Shown in pieces: positions 33,784 to 46,581 of a stretch of 64,000 bases of DNA. Source of the stretch: Lates calcarifer (taxonomy: Eukaryota; Chordata; Actinopteri; Centropomidae). The number at the start of each line of letters is the position of its first letter. Position 1 is the first letter of the stretch. The notes beneath the pieces were generated by a model. It was not told where the DNA came from. It saw only the letters and a list, made by a program, of their open reading frames with translations, and made no database searches. Location of the stretch: the NCBI RefSeq assembly GCF_001640805.2, contig NC_066855.1, positions 2,778,342-2,842,341 of the forward strand. The letters are read 5' to 3'. A program made the translations under genes and the position numbers.

Positions 33784-34125
33784 TAAACTTTGTTCCGTTA
33801 CTCACCAAGAGCTATTTCCATTGATAGAAAGCAAACGCCAATGGTTTGCTTCAAGTTCTATCACTTTGTTTCTTCTGTTACCAAACTAACCAGTTAGCCC
33901 TGGACTAACCAGCCCGTATCATCACTTTCTGACTCATGACTCACTGTAGTGTCCAGACTGTTCTGTAGAAATACACTGTTTAGAGGGTGTATTCTAATCT
34001 CTTTCATTGTAAACACAATAATGGCTGAAACTCTTGGTGCGTGACCATCACCACTACACACTCCTCACAAGAAACCACCTTTGTAGGCAGAGAAAACTTA
34101 CAAATAGCCTTAAGTTATATCTTAG
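33784..34125 (+). repeat. dispersed repeat family, copy C
   Basis: Aligns by eye with 6444-6745 (same strand) and 1925-2185 (inverted). Landmarks: TTACTCACCAAGAGCT, GAAAGCAAACGCCAATGG, ACTAACCAGTTAGCCC, CACTGTAGTGTCCAGACTG, AGAGGGTGTATTCTAATCTC, AATGGCTGAAACTCTTGG, TGACCATCACCACTAC and GCAGAGAAAACTTACAAATA. No open frame of note. Confidence 0.7.
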
Positions 34126-36447
34126 AGAATCTGGAAGCTGTTGACGGTGCCAGTCTGCCTTTACTTATTTTTCAGTGAATTACTTTTACAAACTGTAGTT
34201 GGAATAGAAAACAACTTTCTGCTTCCATTGGCTGGGCACAATTGGCTGTCTTCAGGCTGTCACTCTTGTGCGTCAGCAAACTTTCTCAACCTCTCCACAT
34301 TGCCTCCAAAGTAAAGAGATAGACTAAAAAGTTGCAAAAGTCAATGAGAATACCTAAAAGTTGCCAGATGACTTTGGAGTCTTGAATTGTAATTGGCAGT
34401 GCTGATATATTTTTTAACTTCAGGTCCTTTCTTAGAGGCTTTCGTTTCTACATTTCGGAGGAATAAAGGGGTTAATTAGCTTTAAGAATCAGGAGGACAC
34501 TGCTTGGCAGTGTACATGCACTGGTATCATTTCATAATGCCATACTGGCCTTGTAGACATTCCTCTCTATGATTATGGGTACTTGTCGATGTTGCAGGAC
34601 ACAACCACATCAGAGCTGTACACATAATCACAGCCTCTTGGTTATTATCACCACATTAAACAACACCTCCAGAACTCTGCGTCTAATTCTAGCTCTGAAC
34701 ATAACTGCAACTGTAAATCATTTTATTTAGATAAATATGGAGTATTTGCTCTTGGAGCATTTCCGAATGTTTATATATTCCTGAATTAGTTACTGAGTGT
34801 TGCAGGGGTATTAATCACCAGTTTTTCTTGCCAATGGAACGAAGTTGTCAGTAAAAACCTGGGAGCTGAGCTGGGTCTGGACAGATCTCACTTATATTTA
34901 CTCTCTCTGCAGTAGCACCATGGGACCTGCTGTGAAAGCAACCTCTGTCTAATCAGGAGAGAATATTCTGGATCACTTAGCTTTAATATTTCATCCGCCA
35001 GCAGTCCACAGAAAGGGATGTTTTGGTCAGAGGAGAGGAATCCCCACATGACTCATGATGCTCCTACATCTACAGTCATTAATGAGGAAAGTTAAATTTC
35101 AATAATTGCTGCCATTTATTTATAAGAAGCATAAAAGTTCAGATTGAAGTTCATGTGAATGTTCTTTTAATGATAATAACAGTAAAGTCCAACACAATAG
35201 TTAAGCCTGTTAGTAACCGTATGAAAAACAGTTGGATGTAAGTGGATGTGAAACACCTGAGGTTCATCATTCCTCGGAGCTAAACTTTATATACTGTCAG
35301 GCTTGTATATTGTTTCTAAATGACTGCATTTTTTATGCCTTTCTGAGCAGGTTTTACAGCTTATTACTGATTGTGGCTTTATAAATGTTCCCCAAATATG
35401 AATGTGTACTTTCCAGGTCGTGTATATTATCCTGAATGCCTCGCGTGTTCCATTAAAAAAGAGGGCCACATTCATCAGAGCAAAATAACATATAATTCAA
35501 GTCACTTTTTCATTATTTACAGAAAAGAAATCAGAGTTATTCTGTGGAACAAGGTGCACTATACATGTCAAAAAAACAAACCAGGAAAAGGCGACTAAAA
35601 ATAACTGCAAAACCAAATCATAATATTTTCTCAGGGCACTGTACTTGCACACGCACGTGACTGGCTGACACAAGGAAAATAGACAAAGAAGATTTTTAGA
35701 AGTATTTTCTTTAGACCTCACTCCATTTCCCGTGAAAATATTGTGTGGAGTACACCAGTACATGAAGTAGGAATGATGAGCAGGAAGTTGACTGGGGGGG
35801 GCTTGCAGAAGCAGGAAATTCTGTTTAAGAAGTTGGTTACATTTATTTATCTAAATAGACCCATCTGCAGTCAGAAAAATACCAAAAATGAATGAACAGT
35901 TATTTTGTAAGCACGTTTTGCATACAGTGACAAATACATGTTGTTTCCTGTGTCCTCTTCATAAAATCTTCCTTTGCTGGTTGAATTGTTTGCGTGAGCA
36001 GTAACTCAATACAGTTCCTATACAATGCCGAGGGAGAACAGTAAGCAGATGACATCAGTGAGATATATTTTGCTGGATTAAATCATGTTTTATTAATATT
36101 TACATGCAGAGTAAGATATCTAATTAATGCAGAGATACACAAAGGCACCTGATAAAGTTGTATCAAAACTGGAACATTGTATTTGTTTATTTTTTTACCT
36201 GAAATTTGGGCTTTTGTAACGTGATACAAAGATCACATTTTTTCATTTAAGCTGCCTCCATCACTGAGGAGCAAACGGCAGCATCTGATCAGATATTCGT
36301 TACGTTTATGGTTTGCACTCCTCACAGTTATATTCATTCAGTTTGTGCCATGCTGCATTAAAAAACTTTCGTACTACACATTTTATCCGTTGAAAAGGCC
36401 ACACAGCAGACCCCAGCTATCAGCCATGTTTATAAAACAGCACGTAC
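34126..36447. other. unique non-coding tract
   Basis: AT-rich throughout, with a G9 stretch near 35793-35801. No gene, repeat or island recognised. Confidence 0.5.
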
Positions 36448-36471
36448 CTGGCGGGCAGCACTGCCATTCAT
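36448..36471 (-). other. weak candidate start exon (8 codons plus donor)
   Basis: On the minus strand TCAGGATGAATGG gives an ATG in good context (A at -3). Eight codons (MNGSAARQ) follow, then CAG|GTACGTG, a good splice donor. No promoter, 5' boundary or downstream exon can be identified, and such matches occur by chance. Confidence 0.08.
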
Positions 36472-36530
36472 CCTGACAGCTCAGCCGGACAAGACTGATG
36501 GAGTGCTGACAGTGTGGATGGATGGCCGCG

Positions 36531-36563
36531 GAGGGAAGGAAGGAAAGAAAGACGGAAGGTGCG
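36531..36563 (+). repeat. GGAA-type purine tract
   Basis: GAGGGAAGGAAGGAAAGAAAG followed by ACGGAAGG. Degenerate tetranucleotide repeat. A second GGA-rich patch lies at about 36587-36606. Confidence 0.75.
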
Positions 36564-36609
36564 GAGGCTGGCACTGCCAAATGGGTGGAGGAGAGGAGGA
36601 GGAGAAAGG

Positions 36610-39600
36610 TGTGCAAACTGGCAGCAGACGGACAGATGGAAAATGCAAGGTGGGGATTGTGCAAGGTGTGTAGGGTCAGTAAAGGAGAGCATAATGGGGT
36701 GTAGGTTGATGGTGATGGAGGTGCATGCTACAGGTCTCCCTTAGTCCAATGATAACTTGTGGTTTTTGAAGTGTTCCTCAAAGCCACAAAGAGGCCTAAG
36801 AAATGGCCAGCACTTGGCAAATGTTGGGCTGTTCCATCACAAACAGGGACCTGGGACCCTCACTCTTGAAGACGGAAATGTCTCTAAACCATATACCACC
36901 CAGTTTACTCTGGCACCGTTCTGGAAACCAAGACTTTTATATGCATAGCTTTAACATCGACTTTTGGAAATAGAGCAGATGATGGACGAGGGCGGAAAGC
37001 TACCTGCTGCTAAAAGGAACACCAGGCTTGTAAAGACTGCGCATTACCCTTCGTTTGTGACTTGTTATAGCAATTAAAGGATTTGGGAATTGAAAATAGG
37101 GAGTGTAGCTGCATGTTTATTCTTATTCAGTCACTGCTTGGTTGTGTTTTGATCCCAGCATGGCCATAACTTGTGTTTCTGGTTTATGCTTAAAGCGATC
37201 CAGAACACAACACGAAATCCACAGATCACAAATATCACAGAAGACAAAACGGGCCCTGTTAAGGTCCGGTGTGAGCCGAGGAGGAAGGCAACACAGCCCT
37301 GGCCTGTGTTCTTCTGGGACCTGCTTACAGAGGCATGTAGATGTCACTTAAAAATCTGCTGTAAATGCATTAGGCACTATGGTTCCACATCCATCATGCT
37401 TTTCTTGCAGCTAAAGCTACCTTGTTACCTGTGTTACGCTACATAGTTTTCAGTTAGAACTCTCTCTCCCAGTGTTACCTTAGATGTGACAGGCACTCCA
37501 GATACTGTTAGCTAGAGGCTTAATAGTCAGCCTGTTAGCGTTAGCAATAGCATAGCATTGTTGCCTGGTGGTGTGGAGTTTATTCCTGTTTTATTCCTAT
37601 CTTGCAGTCACTCCTCCCATCAGCAAACTGGTTTTTGACTGTTGCGAGCCCTGTTAGCCTGCCTACCTCCTCTACCTCTGCTGACAGGGCCAAGCAATGC
37701 ACGCTGGTAATAGAAAACTCAAAGTTAGATTAGCATCACCAGCCACTGTCTGTTTACTGTCTACATGGGGCCAGAGCTTCTGACATCTTCGGGTGCTGGC
37801 ATCATGAAGCTGAGACAAGGAACTCAGACAAAGTCCGCCACTAATTTTAGCAACATTGGTGTGTATGTTGGCATCTGTAACGTGAGGATCTGAGATCATA
37901 AAAGAAAGGCTAGCCAGGATGTTTGAGTTTGCCAGAAAGATGTGTCAGCATTGATTAATTGCTTCCGGTCCCTTACCCCAGCAGGGTATAATGATGAGAT
38001 GTACAGTAGGATTACTTCACTGAACTGCTGGCTAGCTCATCATTGTAACTAGTGGCTTATTCTTTAATTACTTCAGCCCTGGTAGCTGTTTCCATTCTCC
38101 CTCTGGCAGGTCAGGCTCAATGAATGTCGTAAACCTTATGTGTACATTATAGTCCATGTTGTCCTGCCAACAAGATTACTGTAAACTTCCTGATAACCAC
38201 TGCATCTCTCGAACCCTGTTTGTCTATTCCCTCAAGCACATGAGCATCCAGGCAGTATGCCTAACTCACTCTCCTTCTTGCTCTCTGTCTCTACTCCCCC
38301 TTTTTTCCTCCCTGTTCTCTCTTTTCACGTATGCTCTCTGTGCTAGACCATCAGCCATCCTGGGACCTCTCTCCCTCCCCTGGCCATGGTTTATGCCAGA
38401 TGTTTGGATCTGGATCTTTGTCCTCCCTGTCTCTTTCTCTCTTTGTTTCTTTCTTCAAGAAATGTGAGTGATGTGCTTGCTTTTGATTCTTGAGAGGAGG
38501 TTGTGTGGCTCAGGTCTTATCTGTTGGTGGCACCTAAAAGTTGCCTGATGTCACTTGATTTGACTTGGCTTAACCTGTTCTACATGCAACACAAAATACC
38601 AGAAATAAAGGGAAGAATAGGAAAATATAAGATAACTTCTTGTTTCTTCTTTCCTGACCTGTAATTGTAAAATCACTAAACTGAGGAGATATTCTGCAAA
38701 TACTTCTCTCTACTTGGTCCATTGAATGAAGTCCTGGAAAGGTCAAGGTCATGTCCTCCCTATCTCAACAATGATCCTCATGTAGCACCTTCAAGTTCCT
38801 TAACCCCTCTGTCCCTCAGTCCCACCAATCTCGCCTTCCTCTCCTACCCTCACTCCCCCTCCCATCCTCCCCCCACCCTCACCTCCTGCGTTCTCCAACC
38901 TAATCCGTCCTAAGTGTTTACAGACTGCTCCATTTCTCAAAGGGGGTCAGCTGGTCTTTCTCAAACAGGCCCATCGAAAACAGATGAGTGGCAGTGGTAG
39001 GACATGCTGGCAAAATAAGTGTTGAGAAAATGAACACAGTATGTTTTTTCATCCTTTGAAACATAGCAGATATTGCCTTGGAGCAGTAAAATGCATTGTC
39101 CTCCCTTGCCCACTTTATTAGGTGGTTTACATGATGAAGTCTGTGGATTTGTGTTTTAGCTATACTTTTTTCACAAACAGCTGTTTTAGAGGAAGAATTA
39201 CAGATCGTTGGTTGGGTTAATCATGGGGCAAAGTTCTTCTGATGGAGCCCTAACTGCCTCCATGAGCTCTGTGTCACAGTTCCTGCCACAGCAACTGTTC
39301 AACATGTATGTGAGCAGGCTGGCACCACAATAACTAACTCCATGCTGTTTGTTGAACACCAGCATGAATCCTGATCCTGCCTCTTTCACCTCACACAGTA
39401 TCTTTGCCTCATGCCCCCACCACACCCCAAAAAAACCCCACCCACATCCTCTTTTGGGATGCAGGATTCATAGTTTGATAAGCTGCGACAGGGCCTTACA
39501 GCCTTCTTGTTGCTAACCAACTGTACCTCCATGTTCAGCTTAGCCATTTTAGACTGATGTATTCTAGGTAAGCTAGTTAGCCAGTCTGCTAGCTTTCCAA

Positions 39601-41084
39601 AATCAATGGTGAAGCAAATTGGACAGAGGAGATTAAATTAGGGTGTAACTGCAAAAGTGAAGCTACATGAGCACTTCATGGGCTGTTGTTCCATGGGAAA
39701 ATCTATCCCGTGTTTAGCACCGTAGCTTACTGTGCTAGCATGTTACCAAGTCGTACAAGTACAGCTGAGGTTAAGTACACAAAACGTATTGTATCACAAA
39801 TGTTATTACAACTATTATTTAACTAAAAAATACCAAAAGTCAGGGAAGCGCCAAAGTCTTCATGATTCTTCCCCCTGGGACCAAAATAGAAGTGTGTTTT
39901 CTTCATTTTCTGAAACAAAAGAAGTGAAACACAACACGAGAGGTCAAAGGTCAAACAGCAGGTTGGGGAGTGAGTTAATAGCAGGGAGGAGTGAGAATTT
40001 GGGGGATCACACAAGCAAACAAAGAGCAAAAGGTGAGAAAGGTCAGGTGAGGGAGAGTGGGACGTCCAAAGAGAGGGGTGTGTGGAGTGGCAGGGAGATG
40101 AAATGTGACCGTGTGTGCGTGTGTGTTGCTTTATGGAAGCAATGTATGTTTTTCTGTCTGAGCTGCGGATCAATGTCGGGACAGCGAGAAGGGAGGAAAC
40201 AGGATTGTCGGTGGGATGGGACAAGATTAGAGGGACAAGTGTGGAATCTGGTGGGGGTGGGGGACAGGTCAAGGCTAAGATTTAGGTTTTTACTCTTGAG
40301 CGTAGATCATAGGAATAGCTTTCAGTGTGTGGGGGTTCTGTGTGTGTGAGAGAGAGACAGAGAGAAATGGAGAGACACAGTTATAGAAGTATTGTGGGAA
40401 GCAAAGTCGAGTCCTACCCAGATTCTTCATGCCTTGCCTAGGTACACAAACTTTGCTTGATTGCCTCTCATTTGAACCGAAACCTCTGACACACACATGC
40501 ACAAACAGACATGCAGAGATACATATGAGCTCATACTAAACACACACACGCACACACTTTCTCTTAAATCCTGCACAGCCGAAAGCTCCCACACATGAAC
40601 TTTCTTTACATTAAGACAAAGCTTGTTTGATTTATTTTAGAGGATGGGAATTACTCAGACATGTTTGAAAAGCTGTACATTCAATCATTCTGCCGTCCGA
40701 CACCTACGCCTCCTCTGCTTTATCTGTCCTTATCTGCAGTATCTCTCTTCCACTTATATGTCTTCACCTCTCCATCTCCTCCTCCTTATCCTTTGATCTT
40801 GATATAGCGATGAGTAAACACTCTTCCTGATGCTCTGCTTAACCTGTATTTATCAGCTGATGTCTTCCCAGACACACACACACAGCCATTCACCACAGAC
40901 CCCCTAAACTCCCTGTCCACGTTAACTCTTGTCTGCCAGGCACAGCAGTCTAATTTATGAGTTGTAATTATGGAGGTGTCAAAGGAACAGAAACAGTCCT
41001 GTGGCATAAATGAGCGACATTCTGCGTCAGGCGACTTCCTGTTTTTTGCCCTGCTGACCTTGTTGGTTGACCTGTTTCTCCTAA
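36610..41084. other. non-coding tract
   Basis: Mostly AT-rich. Contains CT-rich stretches (38270-38340, 38800-38885), GT/GA low complexity (40323-40370), CA runs (40540-40558, 40872-40884) and a purine/G-rich segment at 39900-40260. That segment produces the longest open frame of the window (205 codons at 39732-40349). No known repeat recognised. Confidence 0.45.
40540..40558 (+). repeat. CA run
   Basis: Short CA microsatellite with one CG interruption. Confidence 0.8.
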
Positions 41085-41235
41085 TTGAAGGGTAAAACGT
41101 GAGCACACGGCAACAAACAACAGGATTAAGGTCAAGCACTTGGACAGTGCAAAGAGCTTGATGAGGCTGAAAGTAAAATTAATTATGCACTTTATTTTGA
41201 AAGGTGATGGATAATTAAAATCCTCTGTTGTCAAA
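41085..41235. promoter_or_regulatory. possible AT-rich conserved element (41.2 kb)
   Basis: Non-repetitive stretch with AAAATTAATTATGCACTTTA (homeodomain TTAATTA plus an octamer-like TATGCAC) and GATGGATAATTAAAATCC, between less structured flanks. Motif evidence only. Confidence 0.2.
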
Positions 41236-41544
41236 ATAAAACTTTTTGTGCACATGATTTGAGTCCACACAACACTGCAAGATGTATGCAAATAAATCCA
41301 TAAAGAAGTGATATTATACAATATAAAACAATAATTGTAGAAAATCAAAAATCTGGATCTAGAGTCACATTGAGTGCATAAGTCTGGTATTGCAAGACAC
41401 TTTGGATAAAAGTATCATAAATATGATGTTTTGATCTTGAGGCATCCTTCTCATATCTTTGATATTTATGTGCATGTTGACAGTTTGAGTCTAACTGTAA
41501 AACTTTCTCTTCCTGTTGTTCTCCCTCTGAACTCTCTTTGTCAG

Positions 41545-41729
41545 TCTCTCGGTGAATGCAGCCCAAATGAGTCAGAACGCTCCCAGGGGTCGTCGTCGTC
41601 ACGGAGATCAGGATTACAGACTGCAGGTCTCTCGCTGGAGCAGTAGCCGCTGATACAGCCAATTACAAACCAGGTCTTGCAGAAAGGATGGAATTGGAGA
41701 GGAACATCAAACGACAGCAGACCTGCCAG
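41545..41729 (+). other. candidate spliced exon, possibly 5' UTR with start codon
   Basis: A branch-point-like CTAAC (about 41490), the long pyrimidine tract TTCTCTTCCTGTTGTTCTCC and TTTGTCAG lead into position 41545. At the other end ACCTGCCAG|GTAAGAGAG is a near-consensus donor at 41729/41730. None of the three frames is open through the 185 bases, so it is not an ordinary internal coding exon. An ATG in good context (AAAGGATGG, 41688) gives 14 codons (MELERNIKRQQTCQ) running in frame into the donor, which fits a 5' UTR exon containing the start. An earlier ATG at 41566 opens a 29-codon upstream frame ending in TGA. The gene is unknown. Confidence 0.3.
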
Positions 41730-44622
41730 GTAAGAGAGACATCGCCTGAGTGCTGAATTTGAAAATGTGAGGTAAGGTCTCGATGTGGTTTAGATCCAGC
41801 AGTACCATAAGTCATCTACAGCAAAGTTTTTTTTTTTTAAATTTACTTAATGCGTCCATGTTATCATGTGGGTGTGATGTACATTTTGTCATCTTCTTGT
41901 TGTCAGTTCATGACAACTTTGTTAGATTTGCTGGAGAATCTGGGCTGAACCGAACAGCTTGTTTATAACTGAACAATAAGCAATGAGGACACGTGCACTT
42001 TTGATTTCTCGTACTGTGTGAAAATCTTCTGTTTTGCGTCACGGATGAGAAACAAAGACAATAAAATGTGAGTCTTGCAGATACAAGATCAGACTCAGGT
42101 AACTGTACTCTAACTGGCTGAAGGAGAGAATAATATATTTATCACATTGTAGATCAAGTGTATTGAGGAAGAAACATCAATACTAATGTTTGATATTCAT
42201 GAAAATGATCTATAGATAATAAAAACTGAACCACAATCACATAAATTCAAATCCTGAAGTTGATATTAACAGAGTTGATCCTGGGGGCCTTTGCGTGTTG
42301 ATCGCTTACTTATATTAGCTATTATCTGATCTCAGGCATTCAATGGCATATTTACGTACTGGACAGCTCCTCTATGAAGCAGTGTGTTATTTAAAGTTGC
42401 AAAGTCAAATAGTGTCTAACTGGTTGTGTGAAAAATTGCATAATGTTCTTGAGACCAGAGCAGATGCTCAGTAAATGAGGACTTGTACAGCGTTGTACTG
42501 GCTACCTGTCATGAACCAACAGGAACAGTTGTCTCGTCCAAACCCTCACATGGATCATCACTTGGGCTTCATTGTTTTTCTTTCTGTCTGTGGTGAGACG
42601 ACATGCTGCGTGGGGGAGGCAAGAGCTTCATCACTGTTTACCTTCTCCATGCTTGGACTATACTAAAGCTGTGTGTGGGCCAGACCCCCGGTGAGACCGT
42701 TCGGTGGAACTACTGTCAGCGGTGTGAACAACACCAATATCGCCTCCCGCTGTATGGACAGGTTCCGCACCATTATCTGGGTGACTTGCTAACCAGAATT
42801 CCTCATGTGTGAGCCGTAAAAAAGCCTGCAACGCTTGCCGATTGGTAGATACTTTTATCCACAGCTTATACAGATGTAACTGATGCAGATGTCACAGTTT
42901 CTGCTGCGTGTTTGCCAAAATACTGCTGCACTCTTTGTTTGGGTTTGGATCTCTTTTGGGATCCAGTCTTCATTTTTGCTTTGCATAGCTCTGAAGTTGC
43001 TCTTTGTTGATGCTAACTTTTAATTGACTGGTTGTTTTCCGTCTTAGTTGAAGTGAATCTTTTTCCCCTGTTCAAACACCCTGTGTCATTTTCGAGTGTC
43101 TAGAGGTTTTTCAGACTAAGCAACCACCCTGATCACTCACAATGAACACAAACACTGACCACTCATTATGAGTTGACTTTGGGTTAGTCAAATCCTGTTA
43201 ACAGTGAGAAAATAACACTGAGAGAAGAAGTAAGACAGGAGGTGGATACACTGAGTTTTATGCATCAGAGATACTTTAAGGATGCCAAAGGTCAGATTTG
43301 TTGTGTCGTATTCACCATATTAAATTATAACATCAGAGGGGAGAAGAAAAGAAAGCCTTAGCAGTGATGTCTAACAGTTGGCAGCATGTACATTTGTTTT
43401 GTTGTGGAAACATACGGACTTCAAATGGAATTCAGGAGCTCGTAGTCACGACATGGGACTGACGATGAACTTTGAACTCCACTGCGAGGTAACAGCAACA
43501 CTGATGCCATAAGACTCCTGCTTTTTCTCTTGTCATTCTTCATTTCTTTTCAAGAAACAACAACATATTGTTACAACAATATTTTCTTCTAATCCAGTGA
43601 AAAATGATCTGCCATGGCCTCTGCCATTTCTGAAAACATCAGCAAACAAATCTTAAGTCATGAACTCAGAGCTTCCAGAAAATTCAGAGGTCCAAGGTGG
43701 AGGATACCACATTCATATGGACTCAAGAACCCATCTGAAAGCAGTGACATTCCATGGTCTTCTTGTTTGCCTTAACAGAATTGGCTAGAGATGAAATCAA
43801 GCCAGTGGTTCAAAGCCAACCAGTGTTAGTCACTGTAGGGGGGGGGGGTGCATGCATCAGTCAGAATTCCAAGAATTATCGCTCAGTCGCACCATAATTT
43901 ATGACCACACTATTCTGGACCAAAATCACTAGAATTACTGGAATCAGTGGATGAACTTGCAGATGAAATAAATAAATTCCAGTAGTGGCCTAAAAAGCAT
44001 GTAAATATAAACCCACAAAATGGGCAAAATCTTAAGTAGTCAATATCTGTATGAATGAATAAAACAGAAAAGCAATAATTTACATTCCCGCTCCAGCTGA
44101 ATTTTCCTGCACGCTTAGCTTTTTCAAGTTTCAAAGACGAGTCCTCATTCTGACCTTGTGACACGTAACACGTTCAGGATACCAAGAACAACTCATTACA
44201 AGCTCCTTGAATAAACCATCCTCGTTTCAATAAATTTAAGGCAGCAAAAGAACCTCCAGACGCTGTAACCTGGGCCAGTTTCAGGCCTCAGATGGTGGTC
44301 TCCCTCATTGACTCCGTGTTCGCTAATGACCCTGGATCTGGATTGCCGTTATAACACACAGATAAATGTTTACTGTCGAAGGATGACATCACAAGAGTTA
44401 AAGTCTGTACAAATATACAGGTGCTCCACCACCCCTCTGCTTTCTCCACTTCCTCTAGTCCACATTGCTTTGATAAAAACAACTTGAAACGCCAGCGTCC
44501 CGTGTTCACATTTGCTCTGTTTCATTTATTTTGTTGGCCGCTGAAAACATAAACTTTTACTTAGCTGTGTGTTATTAGAATGTAAGCTTTTTTCCACAGA
44601 GGCGGTTGGGGATGAAGGTCGG
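41730..44622. other. non-coding tract downstream of candidate exon
   Basis: T12 run at 41827-41838, G11 run at about 43838-43848. GC-richer patch at 42600-42840 with short frames on the plus strand, none recognised. Otherwise AT-rich. Confidence 0.45.
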
Positions 44623-44626
44623 GTGT

Positions 44627-44662
<36 letters not shown>
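44623..44662 (+). repeat. GT microsatellite
   Basis: About 40 bases of GT with one GAGT interruption near the 5' end. Confidence 0.95.
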
Positions 44663-44664
<2 letters not shown>

Positions 44665-46508
44665 GCATGTCTGTATTTCTTGACCTGAGTTTTTCTTCTC
44701 TGTGCTGTCACTGATTAAGCCCCTGTATCCAGGCACTTGTTTTTGAAGACACTGCACAAAGCATAAAGCATTCAAACATCAATCAATCATTACCATGTTG
44801 ATCTGGATCCATAATGTATCATGACTGTAACTAAACAACATTGATGCTGAGAGGACTGGCAACCTCTAACTCTATGTTGCATTTGAATTTTGCGACACTG
44901 AACTGGTTTAAAGGGAAATTTGATATGTTTTTGGTACGGAACAGTCAGCTGCTATTGAGTGTATTGTGTCAAAATTGGCTTATATCAGAGAAATCGATAT
45001 TCCCTTTCATCCAGGACTTACTGCCTCGTCCTCAAATCAAATGCCACAGAGACAAATAGAAGCGTCCTCTATGTAGTTGATAAGGTTGATAAGGAGAAAG
45101 ATCTCACTTCCATATCTGCGTCCAAAGTATGGAGTTAGAGTCCGAATTTGACATGTTTAGCCTTGCAGGTTTAGCCTAGCAATAAAGGTCCGCATAAAAC
45201 AGGTATTGTCTTTATATTTTTGCTTCTCTACAAATGAGACATACAAGTAAAACAAATACTGTACAAATAAGATACAACGTACGAAATGGTGAACTTTAGA
45301 AATGATGAACGTTTAACTTGGACAGATCTCTTTCCTCCTGCTCCCAGTTACGCTAACATAAACTCATCCTAACTCTAGCTTTGTACTAACGTTCAGACAA
45401 TGTTTCACCCTCTGAAAGAAAGGGGGTGAGTATATTTTACAAAATATGAAACAATTTTTTTGCAAAAAGGAGGTAACTGTGAAGAAAGGACATTTTCTAG
45501 ATTTTTCTCATAAAAAGCTGCTTGTTAACATAAATTGGTTAATTTTTGTTAGCGTCCAATCCACAATGCCATTTTTTCTCATTCCGTTATATTTAGACAT
45601 AACTTTTATGATTTATTTCATAAGAATTTTACGAGGAATGGGCAGGTAAAGAGCTTTAGTTTGTCTTACAACACACTGATTACCTAATGTAACCTGTAAC
45701 ATTTAAAAAACACAGGCTAAAAGCAGGACAAACTCACAACTGCTAAAATGACTACTACTGTGTACACAATCTTTTCTGCTGAGGTTTCATTTTCCTCTGA
45801 ATCTCATTGCTGTCACACCCGCTTCTCAAACAAGACTGACATCCTCTCTCGTTAGACATTCAGCAGCCACACAGTAACTTGAACCCTGTGCGCACACACA
45901 CACACACAGGGTGACCCACTGCCACCACACTCCCATCACAACCTGTCTACATCTCGTACCATATTTTGTGTGTATGCATAGTATGTTTATGTGCAGACAA
46001 AGCCCCATGCACACATGTGCCTCAGCTGTAGCTGACACTTTGTACCAGCCCGGAATCTAATATCCCCCCATTGGAAACACATGTGGAAGTCTGACAAAAG
46101 CCGGCATGTTCCCTGTGCCATGTATGTCAGCAGTCAGTCAGTCTCGGTGCTGTCTGTTTTGTAGGCTGTGCAGTGCTCTCCAGGGCTACACAGTGCAGCG
46201 GGTTTTAAAATGTGTGCAGGAGAAGCTGTGATAAAGGCCTGTCTCCTGTTGTGGTTTAATAGTCTGGTGCAATTTGACATTTAATGTGGCTGAATTACTG
46301 TTTCACTCACATGGACACCTGTATTAACGACAATGTTTTTATGGTTTGATGTGAGCCATAATAACAGGTAGAAGAGTCTTGACTACATCTGAATACTTCT
46401 ACTAATTCAGCATTGTCCTTTAAGGCTCGGTCACACCACAAAGTTAGACAGCAAACATTTATCCACTCATAATAATTGGCTCTCTGATGAGACACTAACT
46501 TGCCTAGT
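44663..46508. other. non-coding tract
   Basis: AT-rich with a CA run at 45892-45908. Nothing else recognised. Confidence 0.5.
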
Positions 46509-46509
46509 G

Positions 46510-46545
46510 GTAGTAGTAGTAATAATCAGGTTCAGTGTAGAGGTG

Positions 46546-46577
<32 letters not shown>
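46510..46577 (+). repeat. TAG trinucleotide run and AT microsatellite
   Basis: TAGTAGTAGTAATAAT at 46511-46526, then after 22 bases an AT run of about 29 bases (46549-46577). Confidence 0.9.

Positions 46578-46581
<4 letters not shown>

Noticed and set aside
42475..42812. Short plus-strand frames in a GC-richer patch (for example GGTTVSGVNNTNIASRCMD)
   Set aside because: Codon-position composition is inconsistent between frames, and no splice sites bound them.
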